Source: Bacteroidetes bacterium UBA6161 (lineage in GTDB: Bacteria > Bacteroidota > Bacteroidia > NS11-12g > UBA955). Taken from it: a stretch of DNA of 23,031 nt. The notes beneath the pieces were generated by a model. That model had not been told where the DNA came from. It searched no databases and saw only the letters and a list, made by a program, of their open reading frames with translations. The DNA lies in assembly GCA_002422315.1 (NCBI GenBank), contig DIUJ01000017.1:1-23031 (forward strand), written 5' to 3'. The position numbers and the translations under genes are program-made. Positions 7,123-14,626 of this stretch are shown here, piece after piece; the stretch's first letter is position 1, and every line of letters begins with the position of its first letter.

Positions 7123-8916
7123 ATGGCTCAAAACAATAGACCATACCAAGGCGCAGATATACCTAAAGCAAAAATAAACGCACAATCTTTAAAAAGAATT
7201 ATACGGTTGTTTAACTTTATGCAGGGTTACAAGTGGTTGTTTTTCCTTGGCACTTTTTTCCTTATGGTTTCGGCTTCTACTTCGCTTATTTTTCCTAAAC
7301 TTACCGGAGACCTAATAAACGCTAGCTCTATTTCCAAAGAGCAAATCAACAAAATAGGCATTGGATTTGTGATTTTGTTCATAGTGCAGGCAATTGCATC
7401 CTATCTTAGAATTTGGACATTTGTAAAAGCTACAGAGTTTATGACTTGGAATCTAAGGAATGTACTTTTCAAAAAAATAATCTCTATGCCAATTTCCTAT
7501 TTCCACAACAATAGAGTGGGAGAAATTTTAAGCAGATTTGGAAGTGATATAACTCAAATACAAGAAACTTTTGTTTCTTTTCTGGCTACCTTTATACGAC
7601 AAATACTTGTAGCTATAGGGGGCATGGTAATGCTTTTCTACAGCTCACCTGAACTTACTTTTTTTATGCTATCTATTATCCCTCCGGTAGTAATTGTTTC
7701 CTTGTTTTTTGGAAAATTCATTAGAAAAATATCCAAGAAAATCCAAGATGAAACAGCCGTTTCTTCCACTGTTTTAGAAGAAAGCTTTTCTGGAATACAA
7801 GTAGTAAAATCTTTTGCAAACGAATTGTTTGAAGTTGTAAGATACAATTCAAGCACCGAAAAAATTCGAAAAATGTCGGTAAACAGAGGCATATACAGGG
7901 GAATATTTAGTTCATTCATTATTTTGTGTTTGTTCGGGGGCTTAATCCTTGTGGCATGGAGAGCACTTCATTTGCAAACAGCAGGATTGCTAGCTTTTGG
8001 AGACATTATACAATTTATGCTCTACACCTTGTTTGTTGGCGCTTCTATAGGGGGTATTTCTGAACAGTACGCTCAAATCCAAAAATCGGTAGGTGCAGCA
8101 GATAGGATTTTGGATATTTTAGAAATGGAGGAAGAAATAGACCTTAGCCCAACAGCGGAAATTAAACAAAAAATCGAGGGAGAAGTTACCTTAGATTCTG
8201 TTGAATTTGCATACCCTAGTAGGCCAGAAGTAACAGTGCTTAAAAAAATAAATGTACATATAAAAGCTGGTGAAAAACTTGCAGTATTGGGAGCTAGTGG
8301 TGCTGGGAAATCTACTTTAGTTCAACTTATTTTGCAATTTTATACCCCTCAGTCTGGACATATTCTATTTGATGGTAAAGAAGCAAGCCTTTTCCAATTA
8401 AATGATTTGCGAAGGCAAATAGGACTTGTACCTCAAGACATAAGCCTTTTTGGTGCAAGTATATACGACAATATTAGGTATGGCAACCCAAATGCTTCTG
8501 AAGAAGAAATTATAGAAGCCGCAAAACAAGCAAACGCCCACGACTTTATTGTGGGTTTCCCGGAAGCTTATGCCACACAGGTAGGCGATAGAGGAGTAAA
8601 ATTGTCTGGGGGGCAAAGGCAAAGAATTGCAATTGCAAGAATTTTTCTAAAAAAGCCTTCTATCCTAATACTTGACGAAGCTACAAGCTCTCTTGATTCT
8701 GAGTCCGAACTTTTGGTTCAAGATGCTCTAGAAAAACTCATGAAAAATAGAACTTCAATAATTATAGCACATAGACTTAGTACCATTAAAAATACGGACA
8801 ATTTAATGGTATTAAAGCATGGACAAATTGTCGAATATGGGAATCCTTCCGAGCTACTAAAAAATCAAAATTCCGTGTTTTTTGAAATGTGGAATTTGCA
8901 ATTTGGCGAAAAATAA
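7123..8916 (+). CDS. MsbA-like ABC exporter (TMD-NBD half-transporter)
   Basis: The 597-residue protein is a type IV ABC half-transporter that works as a homodimer in the inner membrane. The N-terminal half holds about six membrane segments, beginning with 'WLFFLGTFFLMV' near residue 38. The C-terminal ATPase has Walker A GASGAGKST (390-398), signature LSGGQ (494-498), Walker B with Asp518-Glu519 and the switch His550, all intact. Sequence style fits the MsbA/multidrug group, so candidate substrates are lipid A precursors, other lipids or drugs; the sequence does not decide which. It starts 28 bases after aroQ and may share its transcript. Confidence 0.93.
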   Translation: MAQNNRPYQGADIPKAKINAQSLKRIIRLFNFMQGYKWLFFLGTFFLMVSASTSLIFPKLTGDLINASSISKEQINKIGIGFVILFIVQAIASYLRIWTFVKATEFMTWNLRNVLFKKIISMPISYFHNNRVGEILSRFGSDITQIQETFVSFLATFIRQILVAIGGMVMLFYSSPELTFFMLSIIPPVVIVSLFFGKFIRKISKKIQDETAVSSTVLEESFSGIQVVKSFANELFEVVRYNSSTEKIRKMSVNRGIYRGIFSSFIILCLFGGLILVAWRALHLQTAGLLAFGDIIQFMLYTLFVGASIGGISEQYAQIQKSVGAADRILDILEMEEEIDLSPTAEIKQKIEGEVTLDSVEFAYPSRPEVTVLKKINVHIKAGEKLAVLGASGAGKSTLVQLILQFYTPQSGHILFDGKEASLFQLNDLRRQIGLVPQDISLFGASIYDNIRYGNPNASEEEIIEAAKQANAHDFIVGFPEAYATQVGDRGVKLSGGQRQRIAIARIFLKKPSILILDEATSSLDSESELLVQDALEKLMKNRTSIIIAHRLSTIKNTDNLMVLKHGQIVEYGNPSELLKNQNSVFFEMWNLQFGEK

Positions 8917-9053
8917 AAAGGATAACAAGTTGAATATCTTAATACAAAGACCATCGACTTGTCCTATACATGCGCAATATTAAAATAAGATTAAATATAA
9001 GTTTGGACATTTGTTATCGACAAAACAATATGTAAATGCCATAGTTTCCTATA

Positions 9054-9061
9054 TATATTTG
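9054..9061 (+). promoter_or_regulatory. Promoter -7 box of the S24-like regulator gene
   Basis: TATATTTG matches TAnnTTTG exactly and lies 30 bases ahead of the ATG at 9092. No clear -33 box was found. Confidence 0.5.
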
Positions 9062-9091
9062 CAATAACGCCAAGTACAAATATTAAGCCCT

Positions 9092-9907
9092 ATGAGCAAA
9101 GACATTAAAAAAGAAATCAATGATAGATTTAAAAATGCTTTCAAACAATGTGAGGCACTTGGCTTAATAGTATCTAAAAAAAGCGCTGCATCCATTCTTG
9201 GCTTATCTCCACAATTGTTAAGTGAATTGCTAAACAACAGAATAAATGTAAGCACCGAGATTATTTACAAGTTTTGTACAAATTTCGAGATAAACTTGGA
9301 CTTTATTTTTTATGGCGTACAACCTATTTTCAGAGACTTAAGTACCCCTACAGGCCAACAAATAGTACATAAAAACTTCTCAAACAACGAAGGAACAAAC
9401 ACCTCACATTTACTTAAAGTTGTACTTCTAGACCCTACTTTATCTATAGAAGAAAATGGCAAAAGGAAAAACGGTAGCGAAGAAACCGATAAAAATGCTT
9501 TTTACCTTCCGAACCCAAGCAATCAAAAAGGTGATTTTTTTGCCTTTGAAAATAACGAACCCCACATGAGTCCTCTATTGGAACAAGGCAACTTGATGAT
9601 AGGACAAAAACTTGCAAATAAAAAATCTATAATCAATGGGCTTGTGTATACTGTGGAGCACAAGCAAATGGGTACAATTACACGTAGGGTTTATTGGACA
9701 GACAAAGAAAATGAGATGCTGGAACTAGTACCAGAAAATTCCAAATACCAAACAAAAGTAGTTTACCTTCGAGATATAGTAGATATATACAAATTACATT
9801 CGGTTTTGAACAACGATTTAACCCAGAAAGAAGTATTGAATCAAAGCGACATGGATAATCTGCTAAGAAAGGTAAATTCTATTTATAGCAAAGTTTCGGA
9901 ACACTAA
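9092..9907 (+). CDS. LexA/CI-like transcription regulator with S24 fold lacking the catalytic dyad
   Basis: The 271-residue product has an N-terminal helix-turn-helix (about residues 28-52, SKKSAASILGLSPQLLSELL) and, after a low-complexity polar linker, a C-terminal S24/LexA-like beta domain (about 145-235). In active S24 proteins the motif DSMEP supplies the nucleophilic Ser and a later K-R pair the general base. Here the matching segment reads PHMSP (157-161) and the later one TRR (197-199), so His stands at the Ser position and Arg at the Lys position. Self-cleavage is therefore unlikely and the domain probably serves dimerisation or sensing. The gene is monocistronic and convergent with ribBA, 12 bases away. 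Confidence 0.8.
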   Translation: MSKDIKKEINDRFKNAFKQCEALGLIVSKKSAASILGLSPQLLSELLNNRINVSTEIIYKFCTNFEINLDFIFYGVQPIFRDLSTPTGQQIVHKNFSNNEGTNTSHLLKVVLLDPTLSIEENGKRKNGSEETDKNAFYLPNPSNQKGDFFAFENNEPHMSPLLEQGNLMIGQKLANKKSIINGLVYTVEHKQMGTITRRVYWTDKENEMLELVPENSKYQTKVVYLRDIVDIYKLHSVLNNDLTQKEVLNQSDMDNLLRKVNSIYSKVSEH

Positions 9908-9919
9908 GACAACAAATTA

Positions 9920-11131
9920 TTAGTCTAAATCGTGACCCATTTTAGACTTCTTAGTCTCTAAATATTTAGTATTGTGAGGATTTGACTGTATTTTTATGGG
10001 TAAATTCTCAACTATTTCCAATCCATATCCTATCAGCCCTGTTCTTTTCTTAGGATTGTTCGACAGTAATTTCATTTTTTGTACGCCAAGGTCTCTCAGT
10101 ATTTGAGCACCTACTCCATAATCTCTTTGGTCCATTTTAAAACCAAGCTCTATGTTAGCTTCTACTGTATCCAAACCTTTTTCCTGCAATTGGTATGCTT
10201 TAAGTTTATTCAAAAGTCCAATTCCCCTTCCTTCTTGGTTCATGTATACAATAACCCCTTTGCCCTCTTTTTGAATCATCTCCATAGACTTATGAAGTTG
10301 GTCTCCACAGTCGCAGCGGCAAGAGCCAAAGATATCCCCGGTTATGCAACTTGAATGCACCCTTACCATCACAGGTTCATCGTGCTCCCATTGGCCTTTG
10401 TGCAATGCTACATGTTCTTCGCCTGTATTCAATTGGGTATAAGCAGTTAGTTTAAAATCTCCATAAGAAGTTGGCATTTCAACCGTAACTTGTCTTTTAA
10501 TTAGGGTTTCTTTTTGTATTCTATATTTTATTAATGCCTCTATTGAAACAATTTTAAGCTCGAATTTTTTTGCAACTTTTACCAGGTCAGGTAGTCGCGC
10601 CATACTACCATCTTCATTCATTATTTCTACAATACAACCTGCAGGTTCAAATCCGGCTAAAACAGCAAAATCTATAGCTGCTTCTGTATGGCCTGCTCTT
10701 CTGAGTACCCCTTCATTTCGTGCTTTAAGAGGGAAAATGTGGCCAGGTCTGGCAAAATCTGTAGGCTTTGCTTCTGGGTGAATAAGCCATTGAACACATT
10801 TGGATCTATCCTGAGCAGAAATACCGGTAGTACAACCTTGGCCTATTAAATCTACAGAAATAGTAAATGGGGTGTCGTAAAGTGCCGAATTTTTACCAAC
10901 CATCATTTCCAATTCCATCTCGTTACACCTACTTTCCGACAATGGAACACAAATTAGTCCCCTTCCTTCTTTGGCCATAAAGTTTATTATTTCTGGCGTC
11001 ACATTTCTTGCGGCTGTCAAGAAATCCCCCTCATTTTCCCTGTCTTCGTCGTCTACCACTATGATCACTTTGCCGTTTCTAATATCTTCTATGGCTTCTT
11101 CAATGGTGTTTAATTGAATGGATTCTTGCAT
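9920..11131 (-). CDS. ribBA: RibBA: DHBP synthase / GTP cyclohydrolase II
   Basis: This fused enzyme starts both branches of riboflavin synthesis: the N-terminal half makes 3,4-dihydroxy-2-butanone 4-phosphate from ribulose 5-phosphate, and the C-terminal half opens the ring of GTP. The 403-residue length is normal. The DHBP domain (about 1-205) has the acidic metal loop DDEDRENEGD (27-36). The GCH II domain (about 207-403) has the zinc cysteines Cys262, Cys273 and Cys275 with C-x10-C-x-C spacing, and the GTP motif NQEGRGIG. No FMN riboswitch is present in the short leader. A -7 box lies at 11160-11167. Confidence 0.97.
   Translation of the reverse strand: MQESIQLNTIEEAIEDIRNGKVIIVVDDEDRENEGDFLTAARNVTPEIINFMAKEGRGLICVPLSESRCNEMELEMMVGKNSALYDTPFTISVDLIGQGCTTGISAQDRSKCVQWLIHPEAKPTDFARPGHIFPLKARNEGVLRRAGHTEAAIDFAVLAGFEPAGCIVEIMNEDGSMARLPDLVKVAKKFELKIVSIEALIKYRIQKETLIKRQVTVEMPTSYGDFKLTAYTQLNTGEEHVALHKGQWEHDEPVMVRVHSSCITGDIFGSCRCDCGDQLHKSMEMIQKEGKGVIVYMNQEGRGIGLLNKLKAYQLQEKGLDTVEANIELGFKMDQRDYGVGAQILRDLGVQKMKLLSNNPKKRTGLIGYGLEIVENLPIKIQSNPHNTKYLETKKSKMGHDLD
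9922..9948 (-). terminator. Weak candidate terminator at ribBA 3' end
   Basis: AGTCTAAA and TTTAGACT form a perfect 8-base inverted repeat with an 11-base loop, inside the last codons of ribBA. On the minus strand it is followed by AT-rich sequence but not a solid T-run, so terminator function is doubtful. Confidence 0.3.
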
Positions 11132-11159
11132 TGGTTCTTAATTATCTGTAAAAAGTCTG

Positions 11160-11167
11160 CAAAAATA
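11160..11167 (-). promoter_or_regulatory. ribBA promoter -7 box (TAnnTTTG)
   Basis: On the minus strand this reads TATTTTTG, 28 bases ahead of the ribBA ATG. Confidence 0.55.
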
Positions 11168-11285
11168 CCTAAAAGGTTTGGTTATTTCATTATTTTCATC
11201 TTACACAGAGGGCACTTACTCCAAATCTTTTGACCACTTCGATCCTAAACTAAAACAATGCATCCTTGTATTTTGTTAAACTTAC

Positions 11286-11975
11286 ATGAATCAGAAAAAT
11301 ATAGTTATTGTGGGCGCATCTTCGGGAATAGGGGCAGCCTTAGCAAAAAATCTAATCGCAGAACACAACGTATATACTTATGGAAGAAGACAAGTGGAGC
11401 ATAGCAGTAAACATATTTTCTGGGATGCAGAAAGCGAGGATATGCCAGATATAAGCGCCCTACCAGAAAATATAGATGGCTTTGTTTATTGCCCCGGGAC
11501 CATACAGCTAAAGCCTTTTAACCGCATAAAACTAGAAGACTTTAAAAAAGAAATGCAAATAAATTTTATGGGTGCAGTGGTATTTATTCAAGCATTGTTG
11601 CCAAGGTTAAAAGAAAAAGGAGCTTCTATCGTGTTGTTTAGCACTGTGGCCGCAAAGATAGGCATGCCGTTTCATAGCAGTATTTCAGCTTCTAAAAGCG
11701 CTATCGAAGGCTTAGGAAAATCTCTTGCAGCAGAATTTGCACCCCATATTCGTGTAAATATAATAGCCCCTTCTCTTACCCATACACCTTTGGCAGAGAA
11801 GCTACTCAATAGCCCAGAAAAAATAGAGGCAGCGGCCAATAGGCACCCACTTAAAATAGTTGGAAATCCAGAAGAAATAGCATCTCTTGCAGAATTTCTT
11901 CTTCTGTCTAACAGCAGTTTTATAACAGGCCAAGTTATACATGCCGATGGAGGAATAAGTAGTTTAAAACTATAA
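11286..11975 (+). CDS. Short-chain dehydrogenase/reductase (SDR) lacking the catalytic Tyr
   Basis: The 229-residue product has a classical SDR Rossmann fold. The dinucleotide-binding motif GASSGIG is at residues 10-16, followed by an Arg pair (YGRRQ, 32-36) that suggests NADP preference, and Asn93 is kept. The catalytic centre is changed: in the S-x12-Y-x3-K pattern, Thr120 stands for Ser and Ile133 for Tyr (HSSISASK), while Lys137 is retained. The C-terminal part ends with the usual GQVIHADGG. The reading frame is otherwise clean, so this is not decay. The substrate is unknown. From memory, related Bacteroidota SDRs also lack the Tyr, so this may be a clade with another chemistry or a binding role. 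Confidence 0.85.
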   Translation: MNQKNIVIVGASSGIGAALAKNLIAEHNVYTYGRRQVEHSSKHIFWDAESEDMPDISALPENIDGFVYCPGTIQLKPFNRIKLEDFKKEMQINFMGAVVFIQALLPRLKEKGASIVLFSTVAAKIGMPFHSSISASKSAIEGLGKSLAAEFAPHIRVNIIAPSLTHTPLAEKLLNSPEKIEAAANRHPLKIVGNPEEIASLAEFLLLSNSSFITGQVIHADGGISSLKL

Positions 11976-11998
11976 TCCATTTAATTCCGTTGCAAAAT

Positions 11999-12028
11999 TT
12001 TGGAGACAAAGAAATATTGTTATTTTTG
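11999..12028 (+). promoter_or_regulatory. pdhB promoter (TTTG-N18-TATTTTTG)
   Basis: A TTTG -33 box (11999-12002) and a TATTTTTG -7 box (12021-12028) are 18 bases apart, the full Bacteroidota promoter layout, ending 23 bases before the ATG at 12052. Confidence 0.75.
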
Positions 12029-12051
12029 CAAAGCTTTTATACAATATAAAC

Positions 12052-13029
12052 ATGAGACAAATTCAATTTAGAGAAGCGCTTCGCGAAGCCTTGAACGAGG
12101 AAATGAGAAGGGATGAAAACATCATCCTTATGGGAGAAGAAGTAGCAGAATATAACGGTGCATACAAAGTAAGCCAAGGAATGCTTGCAGAATTTGGCCC
12201 TCAAAGAATTATAGATACTCCTATAGCAGAATTAGGTTTTGCTGGTATTGCTGTAGGTGCTGCTTCTGCGGGGCTAAGACCTATAGTTGAGTTTATGACA
12301 TTTAACTTTTCTTTGGTTGCCATAGACCAAATTATTAACTCTGCTGCTAAAATGCTAAGCATGAGCGGTGGTCACTTTGGTTGCCCTATAGTTTTCAGAG
12401 GACCAACCGGGTCAGCAGGTCAGCTTGGGGCTCAACATTCGCAAAATTTTGAAAACTGGTACGCCAACACTCCTGGCCTTAAAGTAGTTGTTCCTTCAAA
12501 CCCTTATGATGCCAAAGGCTTGTTAAAAGCTGCAATTAGAGACAACAATCCTGTTATCTTTATGGAGTCGGAGCAAATGTATGGTAACAAAGGGGAAGTT
12601 CCAGAAGAAGAATATATTATAGAAATTGGCAAAGCCAAAATAGTTCAAGCCGGCAGCGATGTAACCCTTGTTTCTTTTGGCAAAATGATGCTTAAAGTAG
12701 AAGAAGCGGTTAAAGCCTTAGAAGCAGAAGGCATAAGTGTAGAACTAATAGATTTGATGACGGTAAGACCTCTTGATTACGACACCATTATAGAATCTGT
12801 GAAAAAAACAAACAGAATGGTAATAGTAGAAGAAGCATGGCCTTTGGCATCCATCTCTAGCGAACTAGCCTACATGACCCAAAAAAGAGCTTTCGACTAC
12901 TTGGATGCCCCAATAGTAAGGGTTACAAGCAGAGACGTGCCCTTGCCTTATGCATCTACTCTTGTGGAAGCCTATTTACCCAATGTAGCAAGAATTGTAG
13001 AGGCCGTAAAACAGGTAACATATAAGTAA
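12052..13029 (+). CDS. pdhB: Pyruvate dehydrogenase E1 component, beta subunit
   Basis: E1 beta pairs with E1 alpha to decarboxylate pyruvate with thiamine diphosphate, feeding acetyl-CoA synthesis. The 325-residue length is typical. The N-terminal transketolase-type Pyr domain carries the TPP-activating glutamate in TPIAELGFAG (Glu60), with RGPTGSAGQLGAQHSQ following; the C-terminal domain (about 200-320) has the usual ISVELIDLMTVRPLD. The E1 alpha gene is not adjacent, as is often seen in this phylum, and the gene has its own strong promoter. Branched-chain 2-oxoacid E1 beta is the main alternative; the close match to PdhB-type sequence makes pyruvate more likely. Confidence 0.93.
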   Translation: MRQIQFREALREALNEEMRRDENIILMGEEVAEYNGAYKVSQGMLAEFGPQRIIDTPIAELGFAGIAVGAASAGLRPIVEFMTFNFSLVAIDQIINSAAKMLSMSGGHFGCPIVFRGPTGSAGQLGAQHSQNFENWYANTPGLKVVVPSNPYDAKGLLKAAIRDNNPVIFMESEQMYGNKGEVPEEEYIIEIGKAKIVQAGSDVTLVSFGKMMLKVEEAVKALEAEGISVELIDLMTVRPLDYDTIIESVKKTNRMVIVEEAWPLASISSELAYMTQKRAFDYLDAPIVRVTSRDVPLPYASTLVEAYLPNVARIVEAVKQVTYK

Positions 13030-13048
13030 AAAAATAAATTAATTATAT

Positions 13049-13078
13049 TTTGTGCTTTTGAAAATTTGATTATTTTTG
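13049..13078 (+). promoter_or_regulatory. tRNA-Phe promoter (TTTG-N18-TATTTTTG)
   Basis: TTTG (13049-13052) and TATTTTTG (13071-13078) are 18 bases apart, the same layout as the pdhB promoter, 44 bases ahead of the tRNA. Confidence 0.75.
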
Positions 13079-13122
13079 CACCCTCGTTCAGAGAAAGTAG
13101 AAAACAAATTCTCAAAACCAAA

Positions 13123-13195
13123 GGTACCATAGCTCAGTTGGTAGAGCAAAGGACTGAAAATCCTTGTGTCGCTGGTTCGATTCCAGCTGGTACCA
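13123..13195 (+). tRNA. tRNA-Phe (GAA)
   Basis: The 73-base sequence folds into a full cloverleaf: acceptor GGTACCA pairs with TGGTACC, the D stem is GCTC/GAGC, the anticodon stem AAGGA/TCCTT encloses CTGAAAA with anticodon GAA, a 5-base variable loop follows, and the T arm GCTGG/CCAGC holds TTCGATT. The discriminator base is A. The CCA end is not encoded, so it must be added by tRNA nucleotidyltransferase. Confidence 0.97.
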
Positions 13196-13200
13196 CTCTT

Positions 13201-13230
13201 AAACCCTTGTTGTAAAGCAAGGGTTTTTTT
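13201..13230 (+). terminator. Intrinsic terminator after tRNA-Phe
   Basis: AAACCCTTG pairs with CAAGGGTTT around an 8-base loop and is followed by a run of T, five bases downstream of the tRNA. Confidence 0.85.
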
Positions 13231-13278
13231 GTTTACCTCCCTTGGCATTACGACCAACAACTCGTATATTGTAGAATA

Positions 13279-13512
13279 TCAATCATATAGAGAAAATACT
13301 TCTTCTTGTTTTATACTCAATCGTTCCATTTGTTTTTGAATTTTCTTGATAATTTGAGCCTTCTTTTTTTGTATAAATATGTTTGGAACAGGTGGTGAAT
13401 AATTTACACCTCTCGATACCATATTCCATATTATAACACCGAGTTTTCTTGCTAATGCATTTATTGCTGTGGCTCTGCCTTTTTTATAATTTTTCTTTTT
13501 AAATAATTCCAC
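13279..13512 (-). pseudogene. 3' remnant of an IS110-family transposase
   Basis: The 77-codon frame opens only with a GTG and resembles the C-terminal tail of IS110/IS116/IS902-type transposases: KKGRATAINALARKLGVIIWNMV is the conserved end-of-protein helix region, followed by the Bacteroidota-style PPVPNIF and a basic coiled tail. The catalytic DEDD domain and the Ser-containing domain that should precede it are absent. The frame is cut where the hairpin-rich repeat begins at 13525, with an in-frame TAG in the repeat. It therefore looks like an old insertion truncated by the neighbouring element. It lies just downstream of the tRNA-Phe terminator. Confidence 0.65.
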
Positions 13513-13524
13513 TAAATGCCCCTC

Positions 13525-13742
13525 TTTGAGCTAGGCTTTCAGCCTGTGGCGTGTTCTTCTAAATTCTTCGGCAAACGACCCAAAGCGTTGCCTTGAGCTA
13601 AATTGAGTTAGGCTTTCAGCCTGTGGAGATTCGCTTTTGAATTGTCTGAATTATCTGGCCTGAAAGAACAGCTTATATCAGCTCAAGGCAACGCCTTGAG
13701 CAAATAGCAACATCGATAGTCCACGCCCTGAAAGGGCAGCTT
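13525..13742. repeat. REP/BIME-like hairpin repeat, copy 1
   Basis: This 218-base copy matches 14268-14478 in the same orientation. It holds hairpins AGGCT-TTC-AGCCT at 13533-13545 and 13610-13622, GCTCAAGGC-AAC-GCCTTGAGC at 13681-13701 and GCCCT-GAA-AGGGC at 13725-13737. The left half (TTC loops, GCGTTGCCTTGAGC at 13585-13598) is mirrored by the right half (GAA loops, GCTCAAGGCAACGC at 13681-13694), so the unit is an imperfect inverted repeat of two hairpin pairs. Its last two bases form part of the stop codon of the transposase gene. Confidence 0.85.
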
Positions 13743-14196
13743 AGTCATTCCACAAATAGGTTTCATCATATTCAATTTCATATTCTTCCAAAAACAAAAG
13801 AACTTCTTCTTTGTAGGTTCTTTTTTTATGGTGTTCTTCTTGATTCTGAATATATGTTTTAGTTTTCCCCACCATAGAAGGGCTTACAGAAAAACCTGCA
13901 TAACCTCCTTGCCATTTGAATTCTTTGTAATGATTATCTATTGTTTTAATCCACCTACTACTATGACGCTTTATTTCTTCAACTAATTTGGCTAGTGTAA
14001 TATTCTTTGACATTACACATAAGATATGGATATGGTTTTCAACTCCATTAATGATTATTGGTATAGAGCCATTGTCCTTTATAATACTTCCCATGTATGC
14101 ACATAAATTATCCCTCTCATTTTTGCGAATAATCCCAACAGAGTTCTTTGTATGAAATATAATATGTACATATAGTTTTGATAATGATTGTCCCAT
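13741..14196 (-). CDS. Y1-type transposase (IS200/IS605 family, RAYT-like)
   Basis: The 151-residue product is a single-domain HUH tyrosine transposase, which cuts and joins single-stranded DNA at hairpin-marked ends. The metal-binding HUH motif reads HIH (His55, His57, in VENHIHIL) and the catalytic tyrosine is Tyr115 in KTKTYIQNQEEHH, a segment typical of the Bacteroidota branch. The tail EYEIEYDETYLW is also typical. All catalytic residues are kept, so the gene may be active. A start at ATG 14196 is supported by an AAAGGA ribosome site just upstream. It has no accessory TnpB gene, which, with the flanking hairpin repeats, favours a RAYT-like domesticated or repeat-spreading transposase. 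Confidence 0.9.
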   Translation of the reverse strand: MGQSLSKLYVHIIFHTKNSVGIIRKNERDNLCAYMGSIIKDNGSIPIIINGVENHIHILCVMSKNITLAKLVEEIKRHSSRWIKTIDNHYKEFKWQGGYAGFSVSPSMVGKTKTYIQNQEEHHKKRTYKEEVLLFLEEYEIEYDETYLWND

Positions 14197-14267
14197 GATA
14201 TTCCTTTATCTAATAATATTGCGAAGATATTATTAATTTTAGATTCAATAAAAATCAGGTGATTAAA

Positions 14268-14478
14268 TTTGAGCTAGGCTTTCAGCCTGTGGTGTATTCT
14301 GCGTAATTCTTCGGCAAACGACCCAAAGCGTTGCCTTGAGCTAATTTGAGTTAGGCTTTCAGCCTGTGTAGATTCGGTTTAGCAATCCGTCTGGCCTGAA
14401 AGGACAGCTTATATCAGCTCAAGGCAACGCCTTGAGCAAATAGCAACATCGATAGTCTACGCCCTGAAAGGGCAGCTT
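14268..14478. repeat. REP/BIME-like hairpin repeat, copy 2
   Basis: This 211-base copy matches 13525-13742 in direct orientation. It keeps every hairpin core and both GTTGCCTTGAGC-type arms. The copies differ mainly by scattered changes near 14290-14310 and by a shorter stretch near 14375-14390, where loops and spacers, not stems, have drifted. Confidence 0.85.
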
Positions 14479-14573
14479 TAATTAAGTGGCATAAAAACAA
14501 ACATATTTTCCCTGTATTGTCAAAGTTTAAAAAACTTCTTCAAAGTAGGTTTAACTGAAGGAGCAACACAAAA

Positions 14574-14601
14574 AAAAGGCTCCCTTTTCAGGAAGCCTTT
14601 T
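14574..14601 (-). terminator. Intrinsic terminator of pnp
   Basis: AAAAGGCT and AGCCTTTT form a stem with inner CC/GG pairs and a small loop. On the minus strand it is followed by a T-run (A-run on the plus strand from 14570). It lies 26 bases after the pnp stop. Confidence 0.8.
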
Positions 14602-14626
14602 CATAAATATAAAAATTATCGGATTA

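Larger units (their letters stand above)
13525..14478 (-). mobile_element. IS200/RAYT-like unit: Y1 transposase between two direct hairpin repeats
   Basis: A single-domain Y1 HUH transposase gene is bracketed by two direct copies of a palindromic repeat, a layout like REP elements with their RAYT transposases, or an IS200-type element with large structured ends. The left repeat ends at the transposase stop codon, and the right repeat starts about 70 bases upstream of its ATG. Insertion appears to have cut an older IS110-like gene. No target duplication was identified, as expected for Y1 elements. Confidence 0.65.

Noticed and set aside
11132..11285. Possible FMN riboswitch ahead of ribBA
   Set aside because: The leader from the -7 box to the ATG is under 30 bases, and the conserved RFN-element sequence is absent.
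13039..13260. Minus-strand open frame of 73 codons over the tRNA-Phe
   Set aside because: It reads through the complement of a perfect tRNA and its terminator; the 'SGTSWNRTSDTRIFSPLLYQLSY' text is the familiar false translation of a tRNA antisense strand.
13525..14478. CRISPR array
   Set aside because: There are only two long direct copies, internally palindromic and separated by a gene, with no short regular repeat-spacer pattern and no cas genes.
14523..14537. Small inverted repeat AAGTTT-AAA-AAACTT
   Set aside because: Pure AT-rich low-complexity pairing with no fitting context; the real terminator of pnp lies nearby at 14574.
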